DNA of 64,000 nucleotides, taken from Polaribacter sp. (GTDB taxonomy: Bacteria; Bacteroidota; Bacteroidia; Flavobacteriales; Flavobacteriaceae). The stretch spans positions 1 to 64,000 of the forward strand of contig JAOLXX010000011.1 in assembly GCA_028343155.1 (NCBI GenBank), written 5' to 3'. Made by a program: the position numbers and the translations under genes. Positions 10,442 to 21,246 of the stretch are shown here, one piece after another (within the stretch, counting starts at the first letter, position 1; each line of letters opens with the position of its first letter). The notes below the pieces were generated by a model. That model saw only the letters and a list, made by a program, of their open reading frames with translations. It had not been told where the DNA came from and ran no database searches.

Positions 10442-11616
10442 TTATCTAATTTATCTTTTATTTCAGTTTTTTTTATTTTCACAAATAATAACGGAAAAAT
10501 TGCTAAGAACACGATACTTTGAGTTAAATTAACAAAAAGACCAGATAAGAAAATAGCTATTAAAATAAATAAAAATTTATTGTTTTTTTTACTCTTATCC
10601 AATATAAAAATTATTACCATAAAAATCCCTATTACTCCTGTAGAAAGTAGAAGATAGAACCAATAACTATCTACAGTCTGTATAAAACTATCTTGTACTG
10701 TTCTCGCTGCTCCACCAATTTGCCCTATTGCTCCTCCATAAAAAACATTATAATCTACAACCAATTCAGTACTCCATAAATGAAATCTAGCATATAAAGA
10801 TGCTGTTGAAAAAATAGATTTTTTAGCTAGAAGAATAATAACCAATATTACAATTGGAATTCCAACTTTAAAAATAAATATTAACTTTTTAAGGTTTTTC
10901 TTTTTTGTGAAGAATTTCAAAAATTCATAAACAATAAGAATTAAGTATACACTTCTAACAAATGAAAAAATAAGAGGTATTAAAGAAAAGTATTTCCTCT
11001 TTTTAAAATTCTCATCTTGATCCATTAACAAATAAGTCAATACACTAAAAAAACCTAAAGATGCAGGGTTTCCTATAAGTGCTGGAGTTCTCCAAAACAT
11101 AGAAAAATTGGAAATTTTAAACCCATATTCAGGATCAACACCCCATAAAAAACGTCCTGTCATTAATTTCATGTAATCTATAGGACCCAAAACATATGTT
11201 AATACAATAAATATCGTATTTAGTAATAACAAGAAAAAAAGAAAATTTAATATTTTAGACCACTCATTTTTATAAAACTCTAATTTTTCAAAAATAAAAA
11301 TAAGAACAAATAACAGATACACTTCTCTAAATGCTATATATAAAGACTGAAAACTCCCTACATTGAATAGCAGTATTATAAATAAGATGAAAAAATATAA
11401 TACAAAAAAGACATCTACAATTGTGATAGTTGTTTTTTTTATAGCTTTTATTACAAAAAGAGTACAAACTATAAAAAATGAAAGAGGGTGAATAAGTTTT
11501 TTTATCTCCCAATTTCCAAAAAATTTAAAAATTATAAAAGTTAGAATTCCTTGTGTAGCAATAATTTGCAACACAATAGACCAAAAGAAAAACTTATTTA
11601 ATTTTATTTTCATCAA
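10438..11616 (-). CDS. multi-TM O-antigen polymerase-like protein
   Basis: polytopic; TRQ/DSFIQTVDSYWFYLLLSTGVIGI, position inside the polysaccharide cluster. Confidence 0.65.
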   Translation of the reverse strand: MMKIKLNKFFFWSIVLQIIATQGILTFIIFKFFGNWEIKKLIHPLSFFIVCTLFVIKAIKKTTITIVDVFFVLYFFILFIILLFNVGSFQSLYIAFREVYLLFVLIFIFEKLEFYKNEWSKILNFLFFLLLLNTIFIVLTYVLGPIDYMKLMTGRFLWGVDPEYGFKISNFSMFWRTPALIGNPASLGFFSVLTYLLMDQDENFKKRKYFSLIPLIFSFVRSVYLILIVYEFLKFFTKKKNLKKLIFIFKVGIPIVILVIILLAKKSIFSTASLYARFHLWSTELVVDYNVFYGGAIGQIGGAARTVQDSFIQTVDSYWFYLLLSTGVIGIFMVIIFILDKSKKNNKFLFILIAIFLSGLFVNLTQSIVFLAIFPLLFVKIKKTEIKDKLDK

Positions 11617-12791
11617 TTATTTAATATTAATTTCTTAAAAATATTTAAATATTCCTTAGCTGTTTCTTGAATACGAAATTTATCATTAAACGTTTCATCA
11701 AAAATAAAAGTATCTAAAAACTCTGGGGTATTTATTATTTTTATGAGTAACTTACACAAATGTTTAACTGTTGGCTCTATAATAAAATCGGGGTTATTAC
11801 TTAAAAGTTCTGTTATACCTCCTCTATGACTTCCAATTATAGGTGTATTATTAAAAATTGATTCTATTACTACCCTACCAAATGGCTCATTCCAAATTGA
11901 TGGGGCAATTAATACATCTATACTTTTAAAAAAGGTACTACTTTCTGTGTATCCTAAAAAAGTAATATTCTCTGAATTATTAATACTTCTTAACTTCTTA
12001 ATATATTTATCACTTGCTTTACCAGCAATTAGAAGCTGCCAGTTTGTTCCTTTTGTAGATTTAAAACTTTCTAATATTAATTCAATTCCTTTAGATTCAT
12101 TCAACTGACCTATAAAACCAAAAATCACAGTTTCTAAACCTCTTTTTTTATTTTTTTTACTTTTACAAGGTAAATTAAAACCATTATAAATTATCCTTTG
12201 AGTATGCTCTTTAAAAAAACCATTATTTATATGATCATCTAAAATATACTTGCTAATTCCAACCAAAAAATCTACACTTTCTGAATTTCTTTTTTTTATC
12301 TTAGAAAATAGATTACATTCTAAACAGATACTTTTACAATTTTTACCTTTTTTAAACTTAGTGGTTTTAGAACATTGCAAATAATAATCTCTTAATGTAT
12401 GAACAATTTTAATATTTAATTCTCTTGCTATACTCCAAATATTAGTTGAAAAACCTGATAGGTTATTTGTAAAAACAATATCTGGATTAAATGAAATTAG
12501 AATACTTTTTATATTTTTATAATATTTATTATTTGACATATCTCTAATATGCCATTGTAGTTTTTCTAATGGTTTTTTTTCTTCTTCATTATACGGCCAA
12601 TATTTATTTTCTATTTTAAGGACTTTAACTCTTACTCCATTTAAATTAAAAGAATCTTCATTTTCCCCTAAAGTAATGACTAAAACCTTATTTCCTAAAC
12701 TATAAAACTCTTCTGATAAGGCTCTAACAGATTTTTCAGCGCCACCAACTTGATAAGGATAATATAATGTATTAAATATTACGATTTTCAT
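11613..12791 (-). CDS. glycosyltransferase family 4
   Basis: YPYQVGGAEKSV, FGFIGQLNESKGIELIL, PSIWNEPFGRVVIESIFNNTPIIGS. Confidence 0.93.
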   Translation of the reverse strand: MKIVIFNTLYYPYQVGGAEKSVRALSEEFYSLGNKVLVITLGENEDSFNLNGVRVKVLKIENKYWPYNEEEKKPLEKLQWHIRDMSNNKYYKNIKSILISFNPDIVFTNNLSGFSTNIWSIARELNIKIVHTLRDYYLQCSKTTKFKKGKNCKSICLECNLFSKIKKRNSESVDFLVGISKYILDDHINNGFFKEHTQRIIYNGFNLPCKSKKNKKRGLETVIFGFIGQLNESKGIELILESFKSTKGTNWQLLIAGKASDKYIKKLRSINNSENITFLGYTESSTFFKSIDVLIAPSIWNEPFGRVVIESIFNNTPIIGSHRGGITELLSNNPDFIIEPTVKHLCKLLIKIINTPEFLDTFIFDETFNDKFRIQETAKEYLNIFKKLILNN

Positions 12792-12972
12792 AAAGATATT
12801 TACTATAAACTTTTAATTAAAACACTCTAACATAATTTAAAAAATAAGTCGATGCTTTTTTCCCTAAACAAACAACCAATACTTCGTTTCAGATTCTACA
12901 AACTTATTTCAATAAAATTTGTTCAAATATTTTTACATCTTCAAAACTACTTAATATATTAAATAACTATAT

Positions 12973-13929
12973 TCATAAGTGTTCTAAAATATTATTGTCT
13001 GCATCATAAATTGCCTTAGAAAAAACTTTATAATTATCACTATTAAAACAGTAACAAAATAGAATAAAACTAAATAATAACCTATTAAATCGGTAGCTGA
13101 AAGCATTTTTTACAAGATATTTTTTCTCAAATAAAGTTCGATTTCTAATTGTATAATAAATTCTAAAAGGATCACCCTTTTTTATTTTATTAAAAACACT
13201 GCTTCTCTTATCTGAAAGAGCCCAAGAAGTTTCTATATCTTCAACAACACTATCTAAAACTAAATATATTTTCTTGTTTGCTTTTGTTATTCTATAAGTC
13301 CAATCATGGTCATCTGAATATAAAAAAAAGTCTTCATCTGGATAACCAATCTCTTCTAAAATTGAAACATGAAAAAACATACCTCCATATGGTGCATAAG
13401 CAATTTCTCCAATATTTATATTTATATTTTCTATTCTTTTATTAAAAAGGTTAGAAAACTTTTCAAAAATATGAAACCCATTAAAACTGTTTTCCCAACC
13501 CAAAACTAACTTAGGATCCTTTACGATTATAGCTTGTTTATATTGATTTCTATCTGGCCTATATGACAATAATGCATGAACATCTAACGGTTTTATAGCC
13601 CAATAATCTTTTAAAATTTTAAGGGATTTTTCTTTTGGCCTATTATCATCATCTAACAACCAAATATATTCACTTTCTTGTCTGTTATTTACTTCTTTTA
13701 GGCCTTGTTTAAAAGCTTTTGCTGACCCTAAGTTTGAATCATTCCAAATAATTTTTATTTTATCTTTATTTAATTTACTAAATTCTTGTAATTTTATTTT
13801 ACTTTTTTTATGAGAATCATTATCAATTACAATAATTTTAGAAACATTCTCTTTTAAACAAGAATGAATTACCTCTTCAAGTAAACGGAATCTGTCTCCA
13901 TAAGTTACAATTATTGCTGTGGTATACAT
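12973..13929 (-). CDS. glycosyltransferase family 2
   Basis: IIVTYGDR, IVIDNDS, YIWLLDDDNRP, FFLYSDDHDWTYRI. Confidence 0.9.
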   Translation of the reverse strand: MYTTAIIVTYGDRFRLLEEVIHSCLKENVSKIIVIDNDSHKKSKIKLQEFSKLNKDKIKIIWNDSNLGSAKAFKQGLKEVNNRQESEYIWLLDDDNRPKEKSLKILKDYWAIKPLDVHALLSYRPDRNQYKQAIIVKDPKLVLGWENSFNGFHIFEKFSNLFNKRIENININIGEIAYAPYGGMFFHVSILEEIGYPDEDFFLYSDDHDWTYRITKANKKIYLVLDSVVEDIETSWALSDKRSSVFNKIKKGDPFRIYYTIRNRTLFEKKYLVKNAFSYRFNRLLFSFILFCYCFNSDNYKVFSKAIYDADNNILEHL

Positions 13930-13934
13930 TATTT

Positions 13935-15275
13935 TTACTTTACAGTTGATGAACTTGGTCTTTTGAAATTAATAGGAATAGTTAAAATTCCTGTTCTTTG
14001 TTTTGCAACAATAACTCTAGCAATATTTTCTCCAACAATAGCAATTGTTGTGGCAATTGCTGCTCCTATTTCCTGATAATCAATAATTAAGAAATAGTTA
14101 AGAAATATATTTAAAACTAAAAATGTACTAGAAATATAACTAAAAACTTTTTCATGCCCACACATTATTAACAATACTCCCGAACAACCTGTAGAAATAT
14201 TTATAAACTGACCAATACATAAAATTATTAAGCAAGTATATGCTGCTCTAAAATCATCTCCCCAAAACCCTAAAATTGAGTGTCCGAAAATCACAAAAAA
14301 TAACGTAGAAAACAATCCAATAATAATTAACCAAGATGTTACTTTTCTAACCATAACAGATATTTCTTTAAAGTTCTTATTGGAAAATAATGTTGCTATT
14401 TTTGGTGAAATTGCTGAATTAGTTATTTGTAAAAAGAATGCAATAAACAATACCAATCTTGCAGAAACAGTATATAAACCTACTTTTACTGAACCACTTA
14501 ACCAGCCCAACATTAATACATCTATTGAAGATGAAAGTAGTGTTGTAGCAGAAACAAAGAATAATGGAATAGCCATTTTTACCATTGACCAATCAAAAGA
14601 ATCTTTAAAAAAAATTCGATTATATAAAGACTTCCAATAAAAAGTTACCGAAATAAATGTAATAAATCTACCTAAAACATAAAGGATAATGATAGAATAT
14701 ATATTAATATCTATTTTTAAAATCCAAAAAAAACAAACTCCCAAAAAGACAATTATTGAAGTTAAAAAATCTTTAAACATTCTACTCTGCCATACTTTTC
14801 TATACCCATTAATACTAGAAGAAAACACATTTCCAATAGTTTGAGGCACAATTACAAGAAAAACAATTATAATAGGTGTTTGGAGTTGAGGATTTTTAAA
14901 AATTTGAGAAATAAAACCAGAAGACAAAACACCTAAAATAGTAAGAATTATTGCTATTAAAACATTTGTCCTTAAAGCTGTAAATAGGGTAGTTCCAACT
15001 AATTTATAATCATCTTTCTCATATCCTATTGCCGTTTTTTTTACAATAACATGATCCATCCCTAACATAGAAAAAACCATAACAACAGTAACAACTTGGT
15101 TTATTAAATTAATATTCCCTAACCCTGCTGCTCCTAGAGTTCTACCAAGAAAAATACTTGTTAATAACCTAGATAAAATACCAATAACTTGGATAACTAT
15201 TGTTGAAGAAGATTTTAAAAATACTTCTTTAGAATGAATATCTAAATTGGTTATTTTTCTTAAAAGATATGTCAT
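13935..15275 (-). CDS. polysaccharide flippase (Wzx/MATE-like)
   Basis: multi-TM; LGRTLGAAGLGNINLINQ, MLGMDHVIVK. Confidence 0.88.
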   Translation of the reverse strand: MTYLLRKITNLDIHSKEVFLKSSSTIVIQVIGILSRLLTSIFLGRTLGAAGLGNINLINQVVTVVMVFSMLGMDHVIVKKTAIGYEKDDYKLVGTTLFTALRTNVLIAIILTILGVLSSGFISQIFKNPQLQTPIIIVFLVIVPQTIGNVFSSSINGYRKVWQSRMFKDFLTSIIVFLGVCFFWILKIDINIYSIIILYVLGRFITFISVTFYWKSLYNRIFFKDSFDWSMVKMAIPLFFVSATTLLSSSIDVLMLGWLSGSVKVGLYTVSARLVLFIAFFLQITNSAISPKIATLFSNKNFKEISVMVRKVTSWLIIIGLFSTLFFVIFGHSILGFWGDDFRAAYTCLIILCIGQFINISTGCSGVLLIMCGHEKVFSYISSTFLVLNIFLNYFLIIDYQEIGAAIATTIAIVGENIARVIVAKQRTGILTIPINFKRPSSSTVK

Positions 15276-15302
15276 GAAATTTTCTCTAATATTGAATACT
15301 TT

Positions 15303-15854
15303 TTAATAAATATCCGTAAATTCAGAAAACGTTAGTAAATGCTCGTCTTTCTCTGAAAAAATAATTTTATCCGAGGGGATTTTCCAATCAATATTTAAAT
15401 CTACATCATTAAATATTACACCATCTTCTGCTGCTGGTTGATAATAATTATCACATTTATAAGACACTATGGTATTGTCTTCTAAAACAGAAAAACCATG
15501 TAAAAAACCTCTAGGAACAAATAGTTGTTTATCATTATCTCCAGACAATTCTATGGCAAATACTTTTCCAAAAGTTTCAGATTCTTTTCTTGCGTCTACT
15601 GCGACATCTAAAATTCTACCTTTAACAACTCTTACTAATTTTGCTTAGGAAAATTCTCCTCTTTGTAAATGTAAACCTCTGACAACATCATATTGTGATG
15701 TTGATTGGTTCCCTAAAACGAAATCGCCTTTAAAACCTGTTTTTTCTTGAAATTCTTTTTTATTATACTCTAATAAAAAACAACCTCTACTATCTCTAAA
15801 AAAAGTAGGTTCTATTACAAAACAATCTTTTAATCCTGTTTCTTTTATCTTCAT
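15303..15854 (-). pseudogene. rfbC: dTDP-4-dehydrorhamnose 3,5-epimerase interrupted by one in-frame TAA (15645-15647)
   Basis: ORFs 15645-15854 and 15303-15548 are in the same frame; reconstructed [45 protein letters not shown]...FVPRGFLHGF is a complete RmlC. Confidence 0.92.
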
Positions 15855-15870
15855 TTAAAATTAATAGGTA

Positions 15871-16911
15871 TTATCTTCTATTATAATTATTTAAATAAAC
15901 ATTTAGTTTTTTTACAAGTAAAAGCATAATCATAAAACCAGCTCCAAATGTTGATAATAAAAAAATCTTGTTTTTTGTTACACCTTTTACCTCTGAACCA
16001 ATAGGTTGAAAATTAGAAATAACATTAATTACTTCATATTTTTCTGACTTATCTACAAGTATATCTTCTAAATCAGAATTAATTTCTCTGTTAGTCTTAA
16101 AAAGCGCTAGCTCTTTGGTTGTATTTTTCTGCCCTCCTAAATCTATATTTGTTCCGTTAGTTTGTTTTTTTGCTTCTTCTAACATAACCTGCATATAAAC
16201 CTTTCTTAAAGAATCTATTTGACCTAAATTTTTACGCAATAATGAGTCTGTTCTATTTAAATTTTCATTTGTCAAAGATTTTATTCTATCAAAATACTTA
16301 TTCTTTACAACAGATGAAATAATTACATCACCTAAACTTTTAAAAACATCATTCTTCTCAGCAAGTATGTTAATATTATGAATTTTATAATCTAATTCTT
16401 TGAAAGCTCCTTTAAACTCTTCAAAAGAGTAACTTTTTACAGTTGCAGTATCTACTTTTAATATAAAATCGTTGTAAGAATTTATTACATCATTTTCGTT
16501 TACAACTGGTTCTATTGTAAATTTCTTAAGTGAAGCTGCAGTTGCTTTATCTAACTTAAAGGTTGTCGCTAAACCTAAAGTATCTTTTTGCTTTACCAAA
16601 TCATTATAATAATTTATATTATTATATAATTGTGTCGCACTTTTAAAATTTGGTTGTACTAATAAATCAGAACTATAAGTATCTGATTCTATAACTTCTA
16701 AAAGCACACCTATTCCTCCTCCTAAAATAGCAGCAATCCCAATTCTAATAATATTGTTTTTTATGAAAAGTAAAATTGAAATTATTACATGAAAAATTCC
16801 TTTAAAAATATTTCCAATAAAATTGAAAAACTTAGAAAAACTTTTACCAATTATTACAAATAAAGATCCTAAATCTACTTCTTCTTCGTTATTATTTTGA
16901 TTTGTTGACAT
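15871..16911 (-). CDS. Wzz-like chain-length determinant/polysaccharide co-polymerase
   Basis: two TM segments flanking a coiled periplasmic region; adjacent to the polysaccharide cluster. Confidence 0.75.
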   Translation of the reverse strand: MSTNQNNNEEEVDLGSLFVIIGKSFSKFFNFIGNIFKGIFHVIISILLFIKNNIIRIGIAAILGGGIGVLLEVIESDTYSSDLLVQPNFKSATQLYNNINYYNDLVKQKDTLGLATTFKLDKATAASLKKFTIEPVVNENDVINSYNDFILKVDTATVKSYSFEEFKGAFKELDYKIHNINILAEKNDVFKSLGDVIISSVVKNKYFDRIKSLTNENLNRTDSLLRKNLGQIDSLRKVYMQVMLEEAKKQTNGTNIDLGGQKNTTKELALFKTNREINSDLEDILVDKSEKYEVINVISNFQPIGSEVKGVTKNKIFLLSTFGAGFMIMLLLVKKLNVYLNNYNRR

Positions 16912-17058
16912 GGTTTTAATTTAGTTATAAAATGAGTATTTATGTTGTTAAAAAAATGTATTTTTTTTTATTTGCCCCCTCTTTAAACGATGAAATCTTA
17001 ACACTTATTATATTCGTGCTATATTTATATCAAGTTTTGCTTAAATAAAACAAAATTA

Positions 17059-18693
17059 CTATTTTTCACCAGATAATAAGGCATTATAATGATCTTGATT
17101 ATTGAGTAAATTAAGCGCTTCAAGAACCGCTAAATCATTTATTAATTTATACTTATAAACGCCTTCTTGATAGTAGTACCTTTTTAATATTTCTTCTTTT
17201 AAAGCGTTTTTTAAAATATCTTTATTTTTGGAGATTTCAGCAATCTTATCCTCAAATAATTTTTGTTGAATGACCTCATATTCTTTCGAAATATTTTTTG
17301 ATAACGATGCTTTATAGGCCGTTTCAAATAGTGACTCTTGTTTTGTAACAAAAGTAGTATCTGACTTTAAGTAAGTTACAAATTGTTTAAATACTAAATC
17401 TTCAAAATCCGCATCAATTTCACTTGCTATGGACGCATTGTTGTAATAATAGTTGGTCGAGAAATTAAAAAGCGCTCTCGATTTCAACAACTTTTTAGTT
17501 GCTTCCGTTTTTTTGTTGGTTTTAATGAGTATGTCTGGCAAAATACCACCGCCGTCATAAACAACCCTTCCATTAGTTGTTTTAAATTCATGAATTCCAT
17601 TGTCAGAAAATTTAGGAACTTTCCCATCTTTTCTCCTATTGGCATAATCTAATTCTTGAATACACCTTCCACTTGGGGTATAGTATTTGGAAATCGTCAC
17701 TTTTAATTGGGTTCCGTAAGTCAGTTTTCTATAACGCTGCACCAATCCTTTTCCAAAAGAACGCTGACCCATAATGACGGCTCTATCATAGTCTTGCAAA
17801 GAACCACTTACAATTTCTGAGGCGGATGCAGAATGTCCGTTTACCAAAACTACTATTGGAATTTCTAAGTCTAAGGGCTCATTTTTAGTACTGTAGGTAT
17901 TGCTCCACTTTTTTACTTTTGCTTTTGTTGCAACAATTTTTTTTCCTTTTGGCAAAAAAAAGTTAGCAATAGAAATCGCTTCTATCAGAGAACCTCCTGG
18001 GTTTGAACGCAGGTCGAAAATCAATTTTTCAACCCCTTCTTTTTGCAACTTTTTAAAGGCTTTTTTTACCTCGGCAGCGGCTTTGTTATTAAAACGTGTT
18101 AAGACGATATAACCCGTTTCTTCATCTATCATTTCAGAAAACGGAACAGGGTTTATCTCTATTTTATCTCTAATTATTTCTTTTTGAATGCGTTTTCCTT
18201 GTCTTTCAATTTCAATTGAAAGTTTACTGTTTGGAGTTCCTTTTAAAAAAGTAGCAAGGAGTTCTTTTTCCATATTTGCTAGCAATTGACCTTCTACAGA
18301 AATAATAACATCACCTGTTTTCAAACCTACTTTGTCCGCAGAAAACCCTTTATATACTTCATTGATCTCAATGCCTTTTTTGGAATAATAAACAGAAACA
18401 CCAATTCCTCCATAAGCACCTTCTCTACTAATTTTTGCATCTTCTACCTCTTGCTCATTATAAAAATTCGTATAAGGATCTAAATCTTTGAGGGTGGTTT
18501 TAATTGCTTTATTTGTGAATTCAGCAGGATTAATTTCATCAATATAATATAGATTTAACTCCTTAAATAAAGTAGTGTAAATTTCTATCTGTTTTGCAAT
18601 TTCAAAAAAATTAGATTTAAATGAAAACGACAAAAAGAGGGTTCCTATCAAAAGAACCAGTAGCGTTTTTTTAAACCGTTTAAATTGAATCAT
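17059..18693 (-). CDS. S41 family C-terminal processing peptidase
   Basis: PDZ (GGIGVSVYYSKKGIEI), LRSNPGGSL, VNGHSASASEIVSGSLQDYDRA, SFGKGLVQ. Confidence 0.95.
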   Translation of the reverse strand: MIQFKRFKKTLLVLLIGTLFLSFSFKSNFFEIAKQIEIYTTLFKELNLYYIDEINPAEFTNKAIKTTLKDLDPYTNFYNEQEVEDAKISREGAYGGIGVSVYYSKKGIEINEVYKGFSADKVGLKTGDVIISVEGQLLANMEKELLATFLKGTPNSKLSIEIERQGKRIQKEIIRDKIEINPVPFSEMIDEETGYIVLTRFNNKAAAEVKKAFKKLQKEGVEKLIFDLRSNPGGSLIEAISIANFFLPKGKKIVATKAKVKKWSNTYSTKNEPLDLEIPIVVLVNGHSASASEIVSGSLQDYDRAVIMGQRSFGKGLVQRYRKLTYGTQLKVTISKYYTPSGRCIQELDYANRRKDGKVPKFSDNGIHEFKTTNGRVVYDGGGILPDILIKTNKKTEATKKLLKSRALFNFSTNYYYNNASIASEIDADFEDLVFKQFVTYLKSDTTFVTKQESLFETAYKASLSKNISKEYEVIQQKLFEDKIAEISKNKDILKNALKEEILKRYYYQEGVYKYKLINDLAVLEALNLLNNQDHYNALLSGEK

Positions 18694-19072
18694 TTTTTAT
18701 TTTTTTTGTTTCGTTAACAAACAATGTTAACAGTTTTTCCATCTTTAAAAACAAGGTCGCATAGGTGCACTCTTCTTTTCCAATATACGAAATCATGAAG
18801 ACATAAGGTTCTTCTAAATTATCATACACAATTTGCTTCTGCAGACGATAGGTTTCTCGAATCAATCTCCTAATACGGTTTCTATCAACGGCCAACTTAA
18901 AATTTCTTTTCGGAACAGAAACGCCCACTTGAGCTGGAAAATTTGAGTTGTGATCAGTTTGTAAAAAAATTATTCTTAGCGGAAACGTTTTTACATAGTT
19001 TTTTTCGCAATAAAGTCGCTCTATTAACTTTTTACTTTTTAAACGTTCTTCTTTTCCTAATGTATTTTTCAT
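18680..19072 (-). CDS. rnpA: ribonuclease P protein component
   Basis: GVSVPKRNFKLAVDRNRIRRLIRE signature. Confidence 0.95.
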   Translation of the reverse strand: MKNTLGKEERLKSKKLIERLYCEKNYVKTFPLRIIFLQTDHNSNFPAQVGVSVPKRNFKLAVDRNRIRRLIRETYRLQKQIVYDNLEEPYVFMISYIGKEECTYATLFLKMEKLLTLFVNETKKIKNDSI

Positions 19073-19221
19073 TCTTACAAACTTAATAGAAAAGAACTAA
19101 TTTTCTTCCTTTTACCTTCCCGAAATTTATATTTATTTATTTAAACTTTTTGAGAAACGAAAAAAATGTGTCGAGAACTTTTATTAACTTTACGGAATAG
19201 ATATAATTAACACCATACTAA

Positions 19222-19353
19222 ATGGAATTCAGAAGGAAATTCGGAAGAAGAAAGGAATCAAAACCTAAAAAAGGTCTTTTTTATATAGCGCTTTTAGCAA
19301 TTGCCCTACTTCTTTGGCTTAAGGCAGAAGACATTATGAAGTCGTTATTTTAA
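19222..19353 (+). CDS. small single-TM protein (43 aa), hypothetical
   Basis: hand-translated MEFRRKFGRRKESKPKKGLFYIALLAIALLLWLKAEDIMKSLF; basic N-terminus then TM; below ORF-track length cut-off. Confidence 0.6.
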   Translation: MEFRRKFGRRKESKPKKGLFYIALLAIALLLWLKAEDIMKSLF

Positions 19354-19482
19354 AATTGCGACACTCAATAACATAGAAAATTTTATAAGAATTACTTAGT
19401 TTTGCTGGTATGCAAATAGGAAAATTATCTATAAAAACACATTCCCTAGTGTGAAGACAATTACAAAAATCAGTTTACGATT

Positions 19483-20037
19483 GTGAAGACAGAAAAAATT
19501 ATTTTAGGAATTGACCCAGGAACAACAATTATGGGTTTTGGATTGATAAAAGTGATTGGAAAAAAGATGGAATTTATTCAAATGAATGAATTAATGCTTA
19601 AAAAATACGATGACCATTATCTTAAATTAAAACTTATTTTTGAACGCACAATAGAATTAATTGACACGTATAATCCTGATGAAATTGCTGTTGAAGCACC
19701 TTTTTTTGGAAAGAATGTTCAATCAATGTTAAAGTTAGGGAGAGCTCAGGGAGTCGCAATGGCTGCTGGTTTGTCTAGAGAAATTCCAATTACAGAATAC
19801 TTACCAAAGAAAATAAAAATGGCAGTAACTGGAAATGGGAATGCAAGTAAAGAACAAGTTGCTGCCATGTTAAAATCCCTACTAGATTTAAAAACCTTGC
19901 CAAAGAACTTAGATGCTACAGACGGCTTGGCAGCAGCAGTCTGTCATTTTTACAACTCAGGAAAAGTGGTGGGCGGAAAAAATTATACCGGCTGGGCAAG
20001 TTTTGTAAAACAAAATGAAAAAAGAGTGAAAAAATAA
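19483..20037 (+). CDS. ruvC: crossover junction endodeoxyribonuclease RuvC
   Basis: [51 protein letters not shown] start. Confidence 0.95.
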   Translation: MKTEKIILGIDPGTTIMGFGLIKVIGKKMEFIQMNELMLKKYDDHYLKLKLIFERTIELIDTYNPDEIAVEAPFFGKNVQSMLKLGRAQGVAMAAGLSREIPITEYLPKKIKMAVTGNGNASKEQVAAMLKSLLDLKTLPKNLDATDGLAAAVCHFYNSGKVVGGKNYTGWASFVKQNEKRVKK

Positions 20038-20068
20038 AATCGGAATTTTACAAACTGAAAACTAATTT

Positions 20069-21196
20069 ATGTCCGGAATCTATATTCACATCCCTTTCTG
20101 CAAGCAAGCCTGTTTTTATTGCGACTTCCATTTTTCTACCTCTTTAAAGAAAAAAGAAGACATGATATTGTCTTTAATGAAAGAAATTGAACTTAGAAAG
20201 GATGAATTACAAAACACCACTATAGAAACCATTTATTTTGGTGGCGGAACTCCATCCGTGTTATCTGTTGATGAAATTCAATTATTAATTGACACTATTT
20301 ATAAAAACCACACTGTGGTCGAAAACCCTGAAATTACCCTAGAAGCAAATCCTGATGATTTGTCCCAAGAAAAAATAATTGAACTTTCTAAATCACCTAT
20401 TAATAGACTAAGTATTGGAGTGCAATCTTTTTTTGAAAAAGATTTAAAATTAATGAATCGCGCCCATAATTCAAAAGAAGCTAAAGAATGTTTAGCTTTG
20501 GCAAAGCAATATTTTGATAATATTTCTATAGATTTAATCTACGGAATTCCAGATTGCTCTAATCAGGAATGGGAAGAAAATATACAAACGACACTAAGTT
20601 TTGGAATACCTCATATCTCTAGTTATGCATTAACGGTAGAACCAAAAACAGCCTTAGCCAGTTTCATCAGAAAAGGAATCATTAAAAACGTTGATGATGA
20701 AAAAGCCCAAGAGCAATTTCATATTTTAATTTCAATATTAGAAAAAGAAAACTTTGTGCATTATGAAACATCTAATTTTGGTAAGAAAGGTTTTTTAAGC
20801 AAGAATAACACTGCGTATTGGTTAGGAAAACCCTATTTAGGTATTGGTCCTTCAGCACATTCTTTTAATGAAAAACAACGAAGTTGGAATGTAAGGAGCA
20901 ATACAAAATACATAAAATCTATTCAAAACAATGTACTGCCGATAGAAAGAGAAACCTTAACAAAAACTGATGGTTATAACGAATATATTATGACTGGTTT
21001 AAGAACTGTTTGGGGAGTTTCCTTTGCTAAAATAAGTACTAATTTTGGAGAAAAATATCTAAATTATTTAAAAACACAATCTGAAAAATATATCCAACAA
21101 GAATTATTGTATCTTGAAAACGGAATTTTAAAAACAACTCCAAAAGGAAAATTTTTATCAGACGGAATTGCCTCTGATCTATTTATTCTAAATTAG
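20069..21196 (+). CDS. hemW: radical SAM family heme chaperone HemW
   Basis: GIYIHIPFCKQACFYCDFHFS (CxxxCxxC with F), YFGGGTPS, RLSIGVQSF. Confidence 0.95.
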   Translation: MSGIYIHIPFCKQACFYCDFHFSTSLKKKEDMILSLMKEIELRKDELQNTTIETIYFGGGTPSVLSVDEIQLLIDTIYKNHTVVENPEITLEANPDDLSQEKIIELSKSPINRLSIGVQSFFEKDLKLMNRAHNSKEAKECLALAKQYFDNISIDLIYGIPDCSNQEWEENIQTTLSFGIPHISSYALTVEPKTALASFIRKGIIKNVDDEKAQEQFHILISILEKENFVHYETSNFGKKGFLSKNNTAYWLGKPYLGIGPSAHSFNEKQRSWNVRSNTKYIKSIQNNVLPIERETLTKTDGYNEYIMTGLRTVWGVSFAKISTNFGEKYLNYLKTQSEKYIQQELLYLENGILKTTPKGKFLSDGIASDLFILN

Positions 21197-21246
21197 TTTT
21201 GGGAGCTAATGAACTTGGTTTAACACTAAAAAAAGCTGCAGCAAAA

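Noticed and set aside
12792-12972. Gap between two glycosyltransferases with minus-strand fragment NILSSFEDVKIFEQILLK
   Set aside because: Too short and interrupted by several stops; no family recognisable.
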